54,361 nucleotides of DNA from positions 1 through 54,361 of the forward strand of contig JAJQAC010000045.1 of NCBI GenBank assembly GCA_021204025.1, written 5' to 3'. Origin of the DNA: Clostridiales bacterium (GTDB lineage: Bacteria; Bacillota; Clostridia; Lachnospirales; Lachnospiraceae). The notes below the pieces were generated by a model that searched no databases, was not told where the DNA came from, and worked only from the letters and a program-made list of their open reading frames with translations. The position numbers and the translations under genes are program-made. Below are positions 1-6,725 of this stretch, piece by piece. Numbering within the stretch: position 1 is the first letter of the stretch; each line of letters begins with the position of its first letter.

Positions 1-74
1 GTTTGTGATGCCTTCTTGTTTTTCTCTACCCGCTACCTCTCAGTTTCAAACTTGTCCTTTTATATCCTGTCATC

Positions 75-1706
75 TCAGAAACGACTGAAGGATCTGTCTT
101 TCAGCCGCGGCGAATACCTCGATGCGATCGCTTCCGCGACACGAATCCCGTCCATGGCCGCAGACGTAATGCCTCCCGCATATCCGGCTCCTTCCCCACA
201 GGGGTATAATCCTTTCCGTTTACTCTCAAGACATTCATCTCTCAAAATACGGACCGGTGACGAGGTACGGCTTTCAATCCCGGCCAGTACTGCATCCGGT
301 CTGTCAAATCCCCGGATCTTTTTTCCAAAAACATCCATTCCTTCTGTAAAAGCAGCCGAAAGTACATCCGGAAGCACCTCCCGCAGATTGCCATATGACC
401 AGGATCCCCGTATTTCTGGCCGGATCACGCCCATCGATGTACTGACACGGTTCCGGCAAAAATCCTCATAAAGCTGAACCGGAATGTTCCCGCCTCCCGC
501 CCGAAACGCCCGCTCCTCCAGGTCACGCTGCCATGCGATTCCTGCCAGCGGTGACGAATCCATAAAATCGCCCGGATTTACAGTCACAATCAATGCGCTG
601 TTCGCATTTACCCCGGACCGATCATGATAACTCATGCCATTAATCGCGAGACGCCCCGCTTCCGAAGAAGCATTCACCACATATCCGCCCGGACACATGC
701 AGAATGAATAGACGCCTCTGCCTGACGAAGTCGGTGCTGTCACTTTATAGCTTGCAGGTCCCAGCTGACTGACAAATTCCCGGCCATACTGTGCCAAATT
801 GATCATCGACTGCGGATGCTGAATCCGCAATCCTACCGCAAATGCCTTTGCAGTCATCGGGATATCCGCCCGCAACAACATTTCAAACGTATCTCTCGCA
901 CTATGACCGATCGCAAGTACCAGCACCTGCGTTGGAATCGTGATCTCCCGTCCGCTTTTCCAGTCCTTCACAACGATCCCGCTGACACGCCCGTCCTTCT
1001 GGCGTAACTCTGTCATCTGGCTGGCGAAACGCACCTCTCCTCCAAACCGGATGATCTCCTCCCGCATATTTTTAACGATTCCGCTCAGGACATCAGTGCC
1101 AATATGTGGCTTACTATCATAAAGGATCGATTCATCCGCCCCCAATCGATGATAGGTTTCAAGCACCAGATGATTTCTCTGAGCCGGATCTTTTACCAGT
1201 GTATTTAATTTTCCATCCGAGAATGTACCTGCTCCGCCTTCTCCGAACTGAACATTGCATTGCAGATCAAGCTCTCCCCCCGACCAGAAATGATCCACTT
1301 TTTGGCGCCGCGTGTCTACATCCTCGCCTCGCTCCAGAATCAACGGCTCATATCCATGTTTAGCCAGCATATATCCACAAAAGAGCCCCGCCGGGCCCGT
1401 CCCTATAATAACCGGGCGCTCATGCAGACACTCCTTTCCTGATTTCGGGAAATGATATTCTTCCTCCCTGTGTAACAGGATCTGCGTATTTTTTGCTTTA
1501 TGTATCAGCCGTTCCTCATTTGCCACCGTGACATCAACCACATAGCTGAAAAAAAGTTCCGGCTTTTTTCGCGCATCAAGAGATCTTCTCCTTATTTTCA
1601 GACCGGAGAGATTCTGCGGCGCAACGTGAAGCAGTTTTGCTGTTTTTTTTCTGATATCTTCCGGCTCATGATCAACCGGAAGTTTTAACTGATTAATCCT
1701 TATCAT
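75..1706 (-). CDS. FAD-dependent dehydrogenase (COG2509-type)
   Basis: 543-residue flavoprotein. A Rossmann dinucleotide-binding motif (GTGPAG followed by an acidic residue in ILERGED) lies near residues 100-128, after an N-terminal domain of about 90 residues that is typical of the uncharacterised FAD dehydrogenase family COG2509. A GEGAGYAGG motif near the C terminus fits the second FAD contact. The natural substrate of this family is not known; a cytosolic NAD(P)H- or FAD-linked oxidoreductase is the safe call. It is the leftmost gene and is read alone on the minus strand, 72 bases downstream of the BofC-like gene. Full-length for the family. Confidence 0.85.
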   Translation of the reverse strand: MIRINQLKLPVDHEPEDIRKKTAKLLHVAPQNLSGLKIRRRSLDARKKPELFFSYVVDVTVANEERLIHKAKNTQILLHREEEYHFPKSGKECLHERPVIIGTGPAGLFCGYMLAKHGYEPLILERGEDVDTRRQKVDHFWSGGELDLQCNVQFGEGGAGTFSDGKLNTLVKDPAQRNHLVLETYHRLGADESILYDSKPHIGTDVLSGIVKNMREEIIRFGGEVRFASQMTELRQKDGRVSGIVVKDWKSGREITIPTQVLVLAIGHSARDTFEMLLRADIPMTAKAFAVGLRIQHPQSMINLAQYGREFVSQLGPASYKVTAPTSSGRGVYSFCMCPGGYVVNASSEAGRLAINGMSYHDRSGVNANSALIVTVNPGDFMDSSPLAGIAWQRDLEERAFRAGGGNIPVQLYEDFCRNRVSTSMGVIRPEIRGSWSYGNLREVLPDVLSAAFTEGMDVFGKKIRGFDRPDAVLAGIESRTSSPVRILRDECLESKRKGLYPCGEGAGYAGGITSAAMDGIRVAEAIASRYSPRLKDRSFSRF

Positions 1707-1778
1707 ACTTTCCTATTGTATCCGCTTTGTCTATCCTTTTCAACTGATTTTTTGTCTCTCAGCCTGTATGATCTATGA

Positions 1779-2204
1779 TCAGCTGGTATAAGATTCCAGA
1801 TAATGAAGTACTTCAAGCATGCTGGAAAATCCGATTCCTATCCGAAGTTTCTCCTGCTCCGTCTCTGGAAAATCCGTAACCGGAATATGGGTATAGAGGC
1901 AAATCGTTTCTCTGTCTTTTTGAAACACCATCAGGAATCCGTTCTCACACACCAAATAATATTCCCCAGGTTTTGCAATATTATCACTTTCCCTGGCTTC
2001 CGCCATTTCATGGAGAACCTCCTCCTGATTTACTGCCGGATAGCCGCCGGACGGACGGATCTCTGCACTCCCTAAAGCCGATGATTCACGCCCGCCAGGC
2101 GCCGGCTCCTCCATCTGTCGCAAACGCGTCAGGGAAACTCCGCTCACCACACAGACAATACTAACCGCAAACAATAAAAATATGCAGAAAAAATACCTTT
2201 TCAT
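1779..2204 (-). CDS. BofC C-terminal-domain-like membrane-anchored protein
   Basis: 141 residues. Residues about 4-24 form one hydrophobic segment (signal anchor), followed by a polar linker and a compact C-terminal domain of about 65 residues (YYLVCENGFLMVF ... YTHIPVTDFPETEQEKL ... LHYLESYTS). That layout resembles the C-terminal domain of BofC, the forespore intermembrane-space protein that restrains the SpoIVB signalling protease. The start is the ATG at 2204, with GGAGG nine bases upstream; the TTG codons before it overlap the ribosome site. Sporulation genes nearby support the assignment. The match is from recognised pattern only, so a general lipoprotein-like role is not excluded. Confidence 0.6.
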   Translation of the reverse strand: MKRYFFCIFLLFAVSIVCVVSGVSLTRLRQMEEPAPGGRESSALGSAEIRPSGGYPAVNQEEVLHEMAEARESDNIAKPGEYYLVCENGFLMVFQKDRETICLYTHIPVTDFPETEQEKLRIGIGFSSMLEVLHYLESYTS

Positions 2205-2261
2205 GAGCAACAACCTCCGTAAGGTATTATCTGCTTATTTTAAAAAATTTATACATTGCAG

Positions 2262-2288
2262 AAAAAGAGAACCTTTCAAAGGTTCTCT
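2262..2288 (-). terminator. Rho-independent terminator of the coiled-coil gene
   Basis: Read on the minus strand, GAGAACCTTT and AAAGGTTCTC pair around a single base and are followed by a T tract, directly after the TAA of the coiled-coil gene. Confidence 0.8.
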
Positions 2289-2305
2289 CCCTGCCAGATC
2301 TGTCT

Positions 2306-2725
2306 TTAAGCCGACTGCAGCAGCTTAACATCCCGTTCAAGCTGATCTACTTTATTAATTACGTACCGTATCTGTATATCATGCAGATTCTGTTTGTCCA
2401 GCAAAGGAATCGCTGCATTTACCCGATCGATGATATTCATATGATTCTCAGCCAGAATATGAATATCCCGCTTGACATCGTTCTCAATCATCAATTCGAG
2501 ATCCGTCACTTTTTGATGGAGGTTATTCATATCCTGTTTCAAATCGGTTATCTCTTGTTTTAATTCAACAACATCTTTTGTAATTTCCTGTTTGAATCCA
2601 GTCATCTCTTGTTTGAATTCGGTCATCTCTTGTTTGAATTCAGTCATATCGCTTTCAACATGAATCAAACGATCATTCATGGATCGCATGAGATGATACA
2701 TCTCGGTAAACAATTCGTCATTCAT
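2306..2725 (-). CDS. Coiled-coil protein with tandem heptad repeats
   Basis: 139 residues, no recognised enzyme domain. Residues about 25-75 are near-perfect heptads (EMTEFKQ, EMTEFKQ, EMTGFKQ, then EITDLKQ-like units) encoded by about 21-bp tandem DNA repeats, predicting a long parallel coiled coil; a second helical stretch follows. The start ATG at 2725 has AAAGGAG upstream; the longer frame to 2761 has no ribosome site. No membrane segment or signal peptide is seen, so it is probably cytosolic and oligomeric. Function unknown. It ends in a clear terminator and stands alone. Confidence 0.75.
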   Translation of the reverse strand: MNDELFTEMYHLMRSMNDRLIHVESDMTEFKQEMTEFKQEMTGFKQEITKDVVELKQEITDLKQDMNNLHQKVTDLELMIENDVKRDIHILAENHMNIIDRVNAAIPLLDKQNLHDIQIRYVINKVDQLERDVKLLQSA

Positions 2726-2865
2726 AAGTAATAATCTCCTTTCATGAATTTTGTAAATCATACAGACCTCTTAACTATAACACACAAAGGATAAAAAGTC
2801 TATTTCAAAAATACCAGGTCACCCGTTTCTCAGACGTGACAAAACGTCTCAAACACAACAAAAAA

Positions 2866-2939
2866 TCGGGGCAACAAGATTTGAACTTGCGACCTCTCGG
2901 CCCCCAGCCGAGCGCGCTACCAAGCTACGCCATACCCCG
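2866..2939 (-). tRNA. tRNA-Pro (anticodon GGG)
   Basis: 74 nt on the minus strand without encoded CCA. The acceptor stem pairs CGGGGTA with TGCCCCG, discriminator A. The anticodon stem CTCGG/CCGAG carries loop CTGGGGG, giving anticodon GGG. The TTCAAAT T-loop is present. It lies below the terminator of the Val-Ala pair, so it is probably transcribed separately. Confidence 0.93.
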
Positions 2940-2957
2940 ATTAAAAATATATGAAAT

Positions 2958-2999
2958 TAAAAAATTTATCTCATAAGGAACCTGCCCTTATGAGATAAG
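2958..2999 (-). terminator. Terminator of the tRNA-Val/tRNA-Ala transcript
   Basis: A 13-bp stem (TTATCTCATAAGG paired with CCTTATGAGATAA, seven-base loop) is followed on the minus strand by ATTTTTT. It sits between tRNA-Ala and tRNA-Pro. Confidence 0.8.
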
Positions 3000-3000
3000 A

Positions 3001-3073
3001 TGGAGATGACGGGATTCGAACCCGCGGTCTCAGCGTTGCGAACGCTGCGCTTTCCCAGCTAAGCTACATCCCC
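3001..3073 (-). tRNA. tRNA-Ala (anticodon CGC)
   Basis: 73 nt. The acceptor stem GGGGATG/CATCTCC contains the G3:U70 wobble pair that identifies alanine tRNA. The anticodon stem CAGCG/CGCTG encloses TTCGCAA, anticodon CGC. Discriminator A, no encoded CCA. Cotranscribed with the upstream tRNA-Val. Confidence 0.93.
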
Positions 3074-3084
3074 AAGGAACTAAA

Positions 3085-3157
3085 TGGAGACGACAGGGTT
3101 CGAACCTGCGACCCCATGCGTGTGATGCATGTGCTCTCCCGGCTGAGCTACGCCTCC
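3085..3157 (-). tRNA. tRNA-Val (anticodon CAC)
   Basis: 73 nt. Acceptor stem GGAGGCG/CGTCTCC; the anticodon stem CATGC/GCATG encloses ATCACAC, anticodon CAC. The D-arm GCTCAGCCGGGAGAGC is canonical. First gene of a two-tRNA unit with its own promoter. Confidence 0.92.
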
Positions 3158-3164
3158 GCACATT

Positions 3165-3192
3165 ATTCTATCACGATTTTCAAAAATTGCAA
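3165..3192 (-). promoter_or_regulatory. Sigma-A-type promoter of the tRNA-Val/Ala unit
   Basis: On the minus strand TTGCAA (3187-3192) and TAGAAT (3165-3170) are separated by 16 bases. The -10 box ends eight bases before the tRNA 5' end. Confidence 0.6.
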
Positions 3193-3236
3193 CCTTTATT
3201 TTTCTTTTCTTTAAAAAAGATGAGGTATTCATTTTC

Positions 3237-3260
3237 CAGCCCCTCATATATGAGGGGCTG
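3237..3260 (-). terminator. Perfect palindromic hairpin after the SDR gene
   Basis: A 24-base perfect palindrome (CAGCCCCTCATA and its complement) lies 26 bases past the SDR stop. No T tract follows on the minus strand, so it may act as an end-processing or stability hairpin rather than a classic terminator. Confidence 0.45.
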
Positions 3261-3285
3261 AGCACATCTATGATTATACTTTTTC

Positions 3286-4098
3286 TTATGCGTTTCCGGA
3301 AGGCTGTTTCCCAATATAAGCCTGAATACCGCCATCAACATAGATGATCTGTCCGTTTACAAAATTGGATGCGTCAGACGCAAGGAATACTGCCGGTCCT
3401 CCCAGATCGGAAGCCTCTCCCCAACGACCTGCCGGAGTCTTCGATACGATAAACTGGTCAAACGGATGTCTGGATCCATCCGGCTGGATCTCACGAAGCG
3501 GAGCCGTCTGCGGGGTCGCGATGTAACCAGGTCCAATACCGTTACACTGGATATTATACTCGCCATACTCAGAGCAGATATTTCTGGTGAGCATCTTTAA
3601 GCCGCCCTTTGCAGCCGCATAAGCGGAAACCGTCTCACGGCCAAACTCGGACATCATAGAGCAGATGTTAATAATCTTTCCGTGACCCTTTTTGATCATG
3701 CTCGGAATAACAGCTTTTGCTACGATAAACGGAGCGTTCAGGTCAACATCAATTACCTGACGGAACTCTGCAGCGGTCATCTCGATCATCGGGATTCTCT
3801 TAATGATACCTGCGTTATTTACCAGGATGTCAATTACCCCAACTTCCTCTTCAACCTTAGCAACAAACGCATTTACCGCATCTTCATCACAAACATTGCA
3901 TACATAACCATGTGCCTCAATACCGGCCTCTTTATAAGCGGCAAGACCTTTGTCTACAAGATCCTGTCTGAGGTCATTGAACACAATCGTTGCACCCGCG
4001 CCCGCCAATGCATTAGCAATCGCAAAACCGATTCCATAAGAAGCACCGGTAACCAGGGCAACCTTCCCCTTCAGAGAGTAATTCTGAATGTAATCCAT
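3286..4098 (-). CDS. SDR oxidoreductase, gluconate 5-dehydrogenase-like
   Basis: 270 residues, a classical short-chain dehydrogenase: cofactor motif TGASYGIG near residue 20, NNAG near residue 95, catalytic Ser in NICSMMSE and the YxxxK pair in SAYAAAKGG. The C-terminal VNGQIIYVDGG is typical. The sequence, including the MSEFGRETVSAYAAAKGG block, looks like bacterial gluconate 5-dehydrogenases, which interconvert gluconate and 5-ketogluconate with NAD(P); 2-deoxygluconate dehydrogenase is an alternative. The start is the ATG at 4098 with AAGGAG eight bases upstream; a GTG nine bases earlier overlaps that site. Single gene with its own promoter. Confidence 0.82.
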   Translation of the reverse strand: MDYIQNYSLKGKVALVTGASYGIGFAIANALAGAGATIVFNDLRQDLVDKGLAAYKEAGIEAHGYVCNVCDEDAVNAFVAKVEEEVGVIDILVNNAGIIKRIPMIEMTAAEFRQVIDVDLNAPFIVAKAVIPSMIKKGHGKIINICSMMSEFGRETVSAYAAAKGGLKMLTRNICSEYGEYNIQCNGIGPGYIATPQTAPLREIQPDGSRHPFDQFIVSKTPAGRWGEASDLGGPAVFLASDASNFVNGQIIYVDGGIQAYIGKQPSGNA

Positions 4099-4122
4099 AG
4101 TAAACACTCCTTCTCATTTATT

Positions 4123-4186
4123 CACATTGCAAAGAAATTGCAAACGTGTTCGATATCAATATACCACAATTTCTCAGAAAATTCAA
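4123..4186 (-). promoter_or_regulatory. Promoter and possible operator of the SDR gene
   Basis: On the minus strand TTGAAT (4181-4186) and TATATT (4158-4163) are 17 bases apart. Just downstream, around the expected transcription start, TTTGCAA occurs twice, separated by TTTC, at 4124-4143, a plausible repressor site. Confidence 0.6.
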
Positions 4187-4253
4187 TGCGATATTCTTAT
4201 ATGAGAAAGTTAGTTTGAAAAACCACTCCTTATAAAAATTTTGTTCATAAAAT

Positions 4254-4856
4254 TTATGATTTTTTATCAAATGCAGGATTAAAATCGTAAAAATTCCGTG
4301 AATCCAGATGTTCCTGTACATCACGCAATGCTTCGCCGAAACGTTGAAAATGAGCAATTTCTCTTTGACGCAGATAACGAATCGGATCACAAACCTCCGG
4401 GTCTGTTACAACGCGAAGAATATTATCATAAGTTGATCTGGCTTTCTGTTCCGCCGCAAGGTCTTCAAACAGGTCGGTAATCGGATCTCCTTTGGACTGG
4501 AACTCCGTTGCCTGAAACGGCACTCCCCCCGCCGCCTGAGGCCAGATGCCTGCAGCATGATCGATATAATATGCTCCCAGTCCGGAATCTTTGATCTCCT
4601 GCGCGGTCAGCCCTTTCGTCAGCTGGTGAATAATCGCCGCAACTATCTCAAGATGTGCCAGCTCCTCCGTGCCAATATCTGTCAGAACCGCTTTTGCCAT
4701 ATTGTAAGGCATCGCATAGCGCTGTGAAAGATAACGCATGGACGCACCCATCTCACCATCCGGTCCGCCATACTGGCTCGCGATAAATAATGCCATCTGC
4801 GCGTTTGGCCGCGATATCTTTACCGGATACTGCAGCCTCTTTTCATATTTCCACAT
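4254..4856 (-). CDS. cotJC: Spore coat protein CotJC, manganese-catalase family
   Basis: 200 residues, a diiron/dimanganese four-helix protein of the CotJC group. The metal-binding E-x-x-H patterns are visible as EELAHLE near residue 66 and REIAHFQRFGE near residue 168. CotJC is a coat component; homologues have catalase activity. The start is the ATG at 4856 with AAGGAGAGG upstream. It overlaps the end of cotJB by 14 bases, so translation is coupled. Last gene of the cotJABC operon, which in Bacillus is made in the mother cell under sigma-E. Confidence 0.92.
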   Translation of the reverse strand: MWKYEKRLQYPVKISRPNAQMALFIASQYGGPDGEMGASMRYLSQRYAMPYNMAKAVLTDIGTEELAHLEIVAAIIHQLTKGLTAQEIKDSGLGAYYIDHAAGIWPQAAGGVPFQATEFQSKGDPITDLFEDLAAEQKARSTYDNILRVVTDPEVCDPIRYLRQREIAHFQRFGEALRDVQEHLDSRNFYDFNPAFDKKS

Positions 4857-5118
4857 ACGTTTCCTCTCCTTCCCATGGCCATGGACCTTCGATCCAGTTC
4901 CACACATCTTCACTCTCATGATCATAAGTCAATGGGCCTGACACAGATTCATAATCCTTCACGGCATCATGGTATGATTTTTGCACGCATCGAAAATACT
5001 CGATCGCATGCCGGTCATCCGGATGAGTATCCAGATACAGCAATATATCATCCATCGCAAAACCATACTGATCCACCTGCTCTAAAAGCTGCTTTTTCTT
5101 CTCCTGATCCTTCATCAT
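4843..5118 (-). CDS. cotJB: Spore coat protein CotJB
   Basis: 91 residues, all alpha-helical and acidic. The family features DDILLYLDTHP, a conserved helix with FRCVQKSYHDA, and the C-terminal WNWIEGPWPWEGE tail are all present. Start at ATG 5118 (a second ATG follows directly), with GGGAGG upstream. The start overlaps the end of cotJA and the end overlaps cotJC, a tightly coupled operon. Acts in assembling the CotJ complex on the spore coat. Normal length. Confidence 0.92.
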   Translation of the reverse strand: MMKDQEKKKQLLEQVDQYGFAMDDILLYLDTHPDDRHAIEYFRCVQKSYHDAVKDYESVSGPLTYDHESEDVWNWIEGPWPWEGEETYVEI

Positions 5119-5501
5119 AGTGATTGACACCTCCCCGTCAGAAATGGCCGATCGAGCTCCGGGAAAATGGTTCCCCGGTCCAGACCCTGTGCGGGCGGAT
5201 AAGTCTGCCCCCAACGTTGCTTCGGCACATATCCCATTGCCAGAGAATTATATGCCGGCTCTGATGTCTGCGGCTGATATGCACTCATCGGCGTTTTATT
5301 CTCCTGTCTGATCATTCCCGCTGGCCGGGCCATCTGTCCGGCTGACGGCATCTGCACTGCTGCCCGGGTCTGTGGCGGACGGATCGGAAGCGGACTGGCA
5401 CAGTATCCACATTCTTCTCCCATACAGGGAGGCGCCGGACGTTTGGGACGGTTTATACCGCTTTCCCTTGTCCGGGGTGTTCTTATACAATAATCATCCA
5501 T
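5115..5501 (-). CDS. cotJA: Spore coat-associated protein CotJA
   Basis: 128 residues. The C-terminal block LAMGYVPKQRWGQTYPPAQG followed by RGTIFPELDRPF is the diagnostic CotJA motif. The first 75 residues are Pro-, Arg- and Gln-rich, longer than in Bacillus CotJA, and look disordered; they include a Cys pair (GEECGYC). Start at ATG 5501 with a weak AAAGGGA site. First gene of cotJABC; its TGA overlaps the cotJB start codons. Confidence 0.9.
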   Translation of the reverse strand: MDDYCIRTPRTRESGINRPKRPAPPCMGEECGYCASPLPIRPPQTRAAVQMPSAGQMARPAGMIRQENKTPMSAYQPQTSEPAYNSLAMGYVPKQRWGQTYPPAQGLDRGTIFPELDRPFLTGRCQSL

Positions 5502-5640
5502 TTTGGAAATATCCCTTTATTTTTTCTGTAATGTCATACTATGAGAAGACATCAGATTTTGTTCCTGTTTCCCGGCAGGCTCAGCTATCATTCCCTGCCC
5601 GGCCCTGTGATCGGGCAGAAGACAGCTTTTTCGCATCCTG

Positions 5641-5720
5641 CTCGCCGCGGCCACTCTACACTCTGTTCCGGTCGGTGCTGAACGAGCGCCACCGGTGCTC
5701 ACCGCCCGGCATCAGCCGGA
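5641..5720 (-). ncRNA. Candidate structured RNA, copy 1 (cotJ leader)
   Basis: On the minus strand GAGC and GCTC (5684-5700) enclose the nine-base loop ACCGGTGGC. Seven bases later a 23-base block at 5655-5677, ending CAGAGTGTAGA, matches 19 of 23 positions of a block at 51167-51189, which is also preceded by a hairpin with a nine-base ACCRGTGG loop. The stems differ in sequence but both pair. No known RNA family is recognised. The strand is inferred from the shared orientation with flanking genes. Confidence 0.35.
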
Positions 5721-5759
5721 AAAGGCATCGGACAATCCATTGCCCAATGCCTTTTCCGG
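5716..5759. repeat. 13-bp inverted repeat
   Basis: CCGGAAAAGGCAT (5716-5728) is perfectly inverted at 5747-5759 around an 18-base centre that contains a further CAAT/ATTG pairing. No T tract follows on either strand, so it is more likely an RNA-processing or stability hairpin than a terminator. Confidence 0.6.
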
Positions 5760-5867
5760 TAATCCTGTAATCCAATATTTACACTTCACAACCACAATAC
5801 ATCACAATCTGGTTCTCACATCCATACTTAAGGTTTTCCTGTTTTCCCGACAGCTATCTCTCATCCC

Positions 5868-6683
5868 TCACTCAATATAATCCAGCGGATCAACTGCCTT
5901 TCCCTCATGCCTCATTTCAAAATACAAATTACTTCCTTCTACGGTATAATATTTGGTCGGCTCCGCTACATATCCCAGGAGCTGTCCCTTCTCCAGATAT
6001 TCGCCCTCCGACACGCCGACTTCCTTCAACTGTCCGCAGACAGCAGTATAACCATTCCCGAAATCCAGTGTCAGGTAATCTCCGATTTCTTCATTACTGC
6101 CTTTTTCCAGGACCCTGGCATTTGCCGGAGCGCTGACCGGTTCGCTCACTTCTCCCTGAATGACAATCGCCGGATTGCACTTATACTCATCTAACGTCGG
6201 GAAATAAATTGTAGCATCCATACTGTAATCCAGAATTACATTGCCCCGAACCGGCCACGCGATTCGGCTGTTATCCGCAAAATCCAGCACAAATGCGGTC
6301 GCCGCATCCAGACCGCTTCCTGCCGCCAGCGCATCCTCCTGCGCCGGTATCCCTGCGGTTCCTGACAGGTCCTTTTTTGCAACCTCGTAAGTATCCTCGC
6401 TGGTTACTGTATCTGGATTTTCTCCGCCGGACAGAATATCATCGGTTTCTGTTTCCCGTCTCACAAGCTACGCGTCCGATTCCCCTGCAACCTCATCCGC
6501 AGTATTCTGCGTTTTCTCCTTAGCCAGCAGACTGTCTCCCTCTTCCATTTCCATATATGGGGGTTCTCCGCCGCTTCTCCTCAGTGTCAGCACGCCCGCT
6601 GCAGCTACAATTGTCAGCAGACCCAGTACAAGCATGACAAGAAATAATTTGTCCTTAAGCATTTCACTAACTTTGTTTTTCAC
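5868..6683 (-). pseudogene. SpoIIQ-like degenerate M23 protein interrupted by an in-frame TAG
   Basis: Two segments in one reading frame are separated by one TAG at 6468-6470. The first (GTG start at 6683, AGGTGAT site) is 71 residues with a membrane segment at about 13-33. The second, from about 6464, is 198 residues with an M23/LytM fold (VRGNVILDYSMDATIYFP ... ALVIQGEVSEPVSAPANARV-like start, FEMRHEGKAVDPLDYIE end). The M23 metal ligands are absent: there is no HxxxD, and the usual HFE is YFE, so the fold is non-catalytic. Its place directly downstream of spoIID matches SpoIIQ, the forespore partner of SpoIIIAH in engulfment. Restart at the GTG three bases past the stop would give a domain without its anchor. 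Whether it is functional is open. Confidence 0.7.
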
Positions 6684-6725
6684 AGTTTTATCACCTCGGT
6701 AGTAGTTTTACCAAAGGCGGCGTCC

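Larger units (their letters stand above)
5502..5867. other. 366-bp gene-free leader between spoIIQ-like gene and cotJA
   Basis: No credible protein is encoded. It holds a 13-bp hairpin (5716-5759), a GC-rich structured segment (5641-5720) that resembles a second segment near 51.17 kb, and close to cotJA a weak sigma-E-like pair on the minus strand (GAACAAAA, then CATAGTAT about 13 bases later, at about 5530-5560). Confidence 0.5.

Noticed and set aside
2580-2650. CRISPR array
   Set aside because: The short direct repeats are contiguous, without spacers, and lie in a reading frame as heptads.
3080-3265. 61-residue open frame on the minus strand
   Set aside because: It covers tRNA-Val and its promoter; the GGVAQPGE...GSNPVVSI peptide is the usual false translation of a tRNA.
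5517-5702. 61-residue open frame upstream of cotJA
   Set aside because: No ribosome site, odd composition, and it coincides with the GC-rich structured segment; better explained as RNA.
5868-6683. Genome-wide TAG reassignment (pyrrolysine or Gln)
   Set aside because: pstC, the MATE gene, the TIGR01906 gene and an 87-residue gene end in TAG at natural family ends, with the next gene starting at once after pstC.
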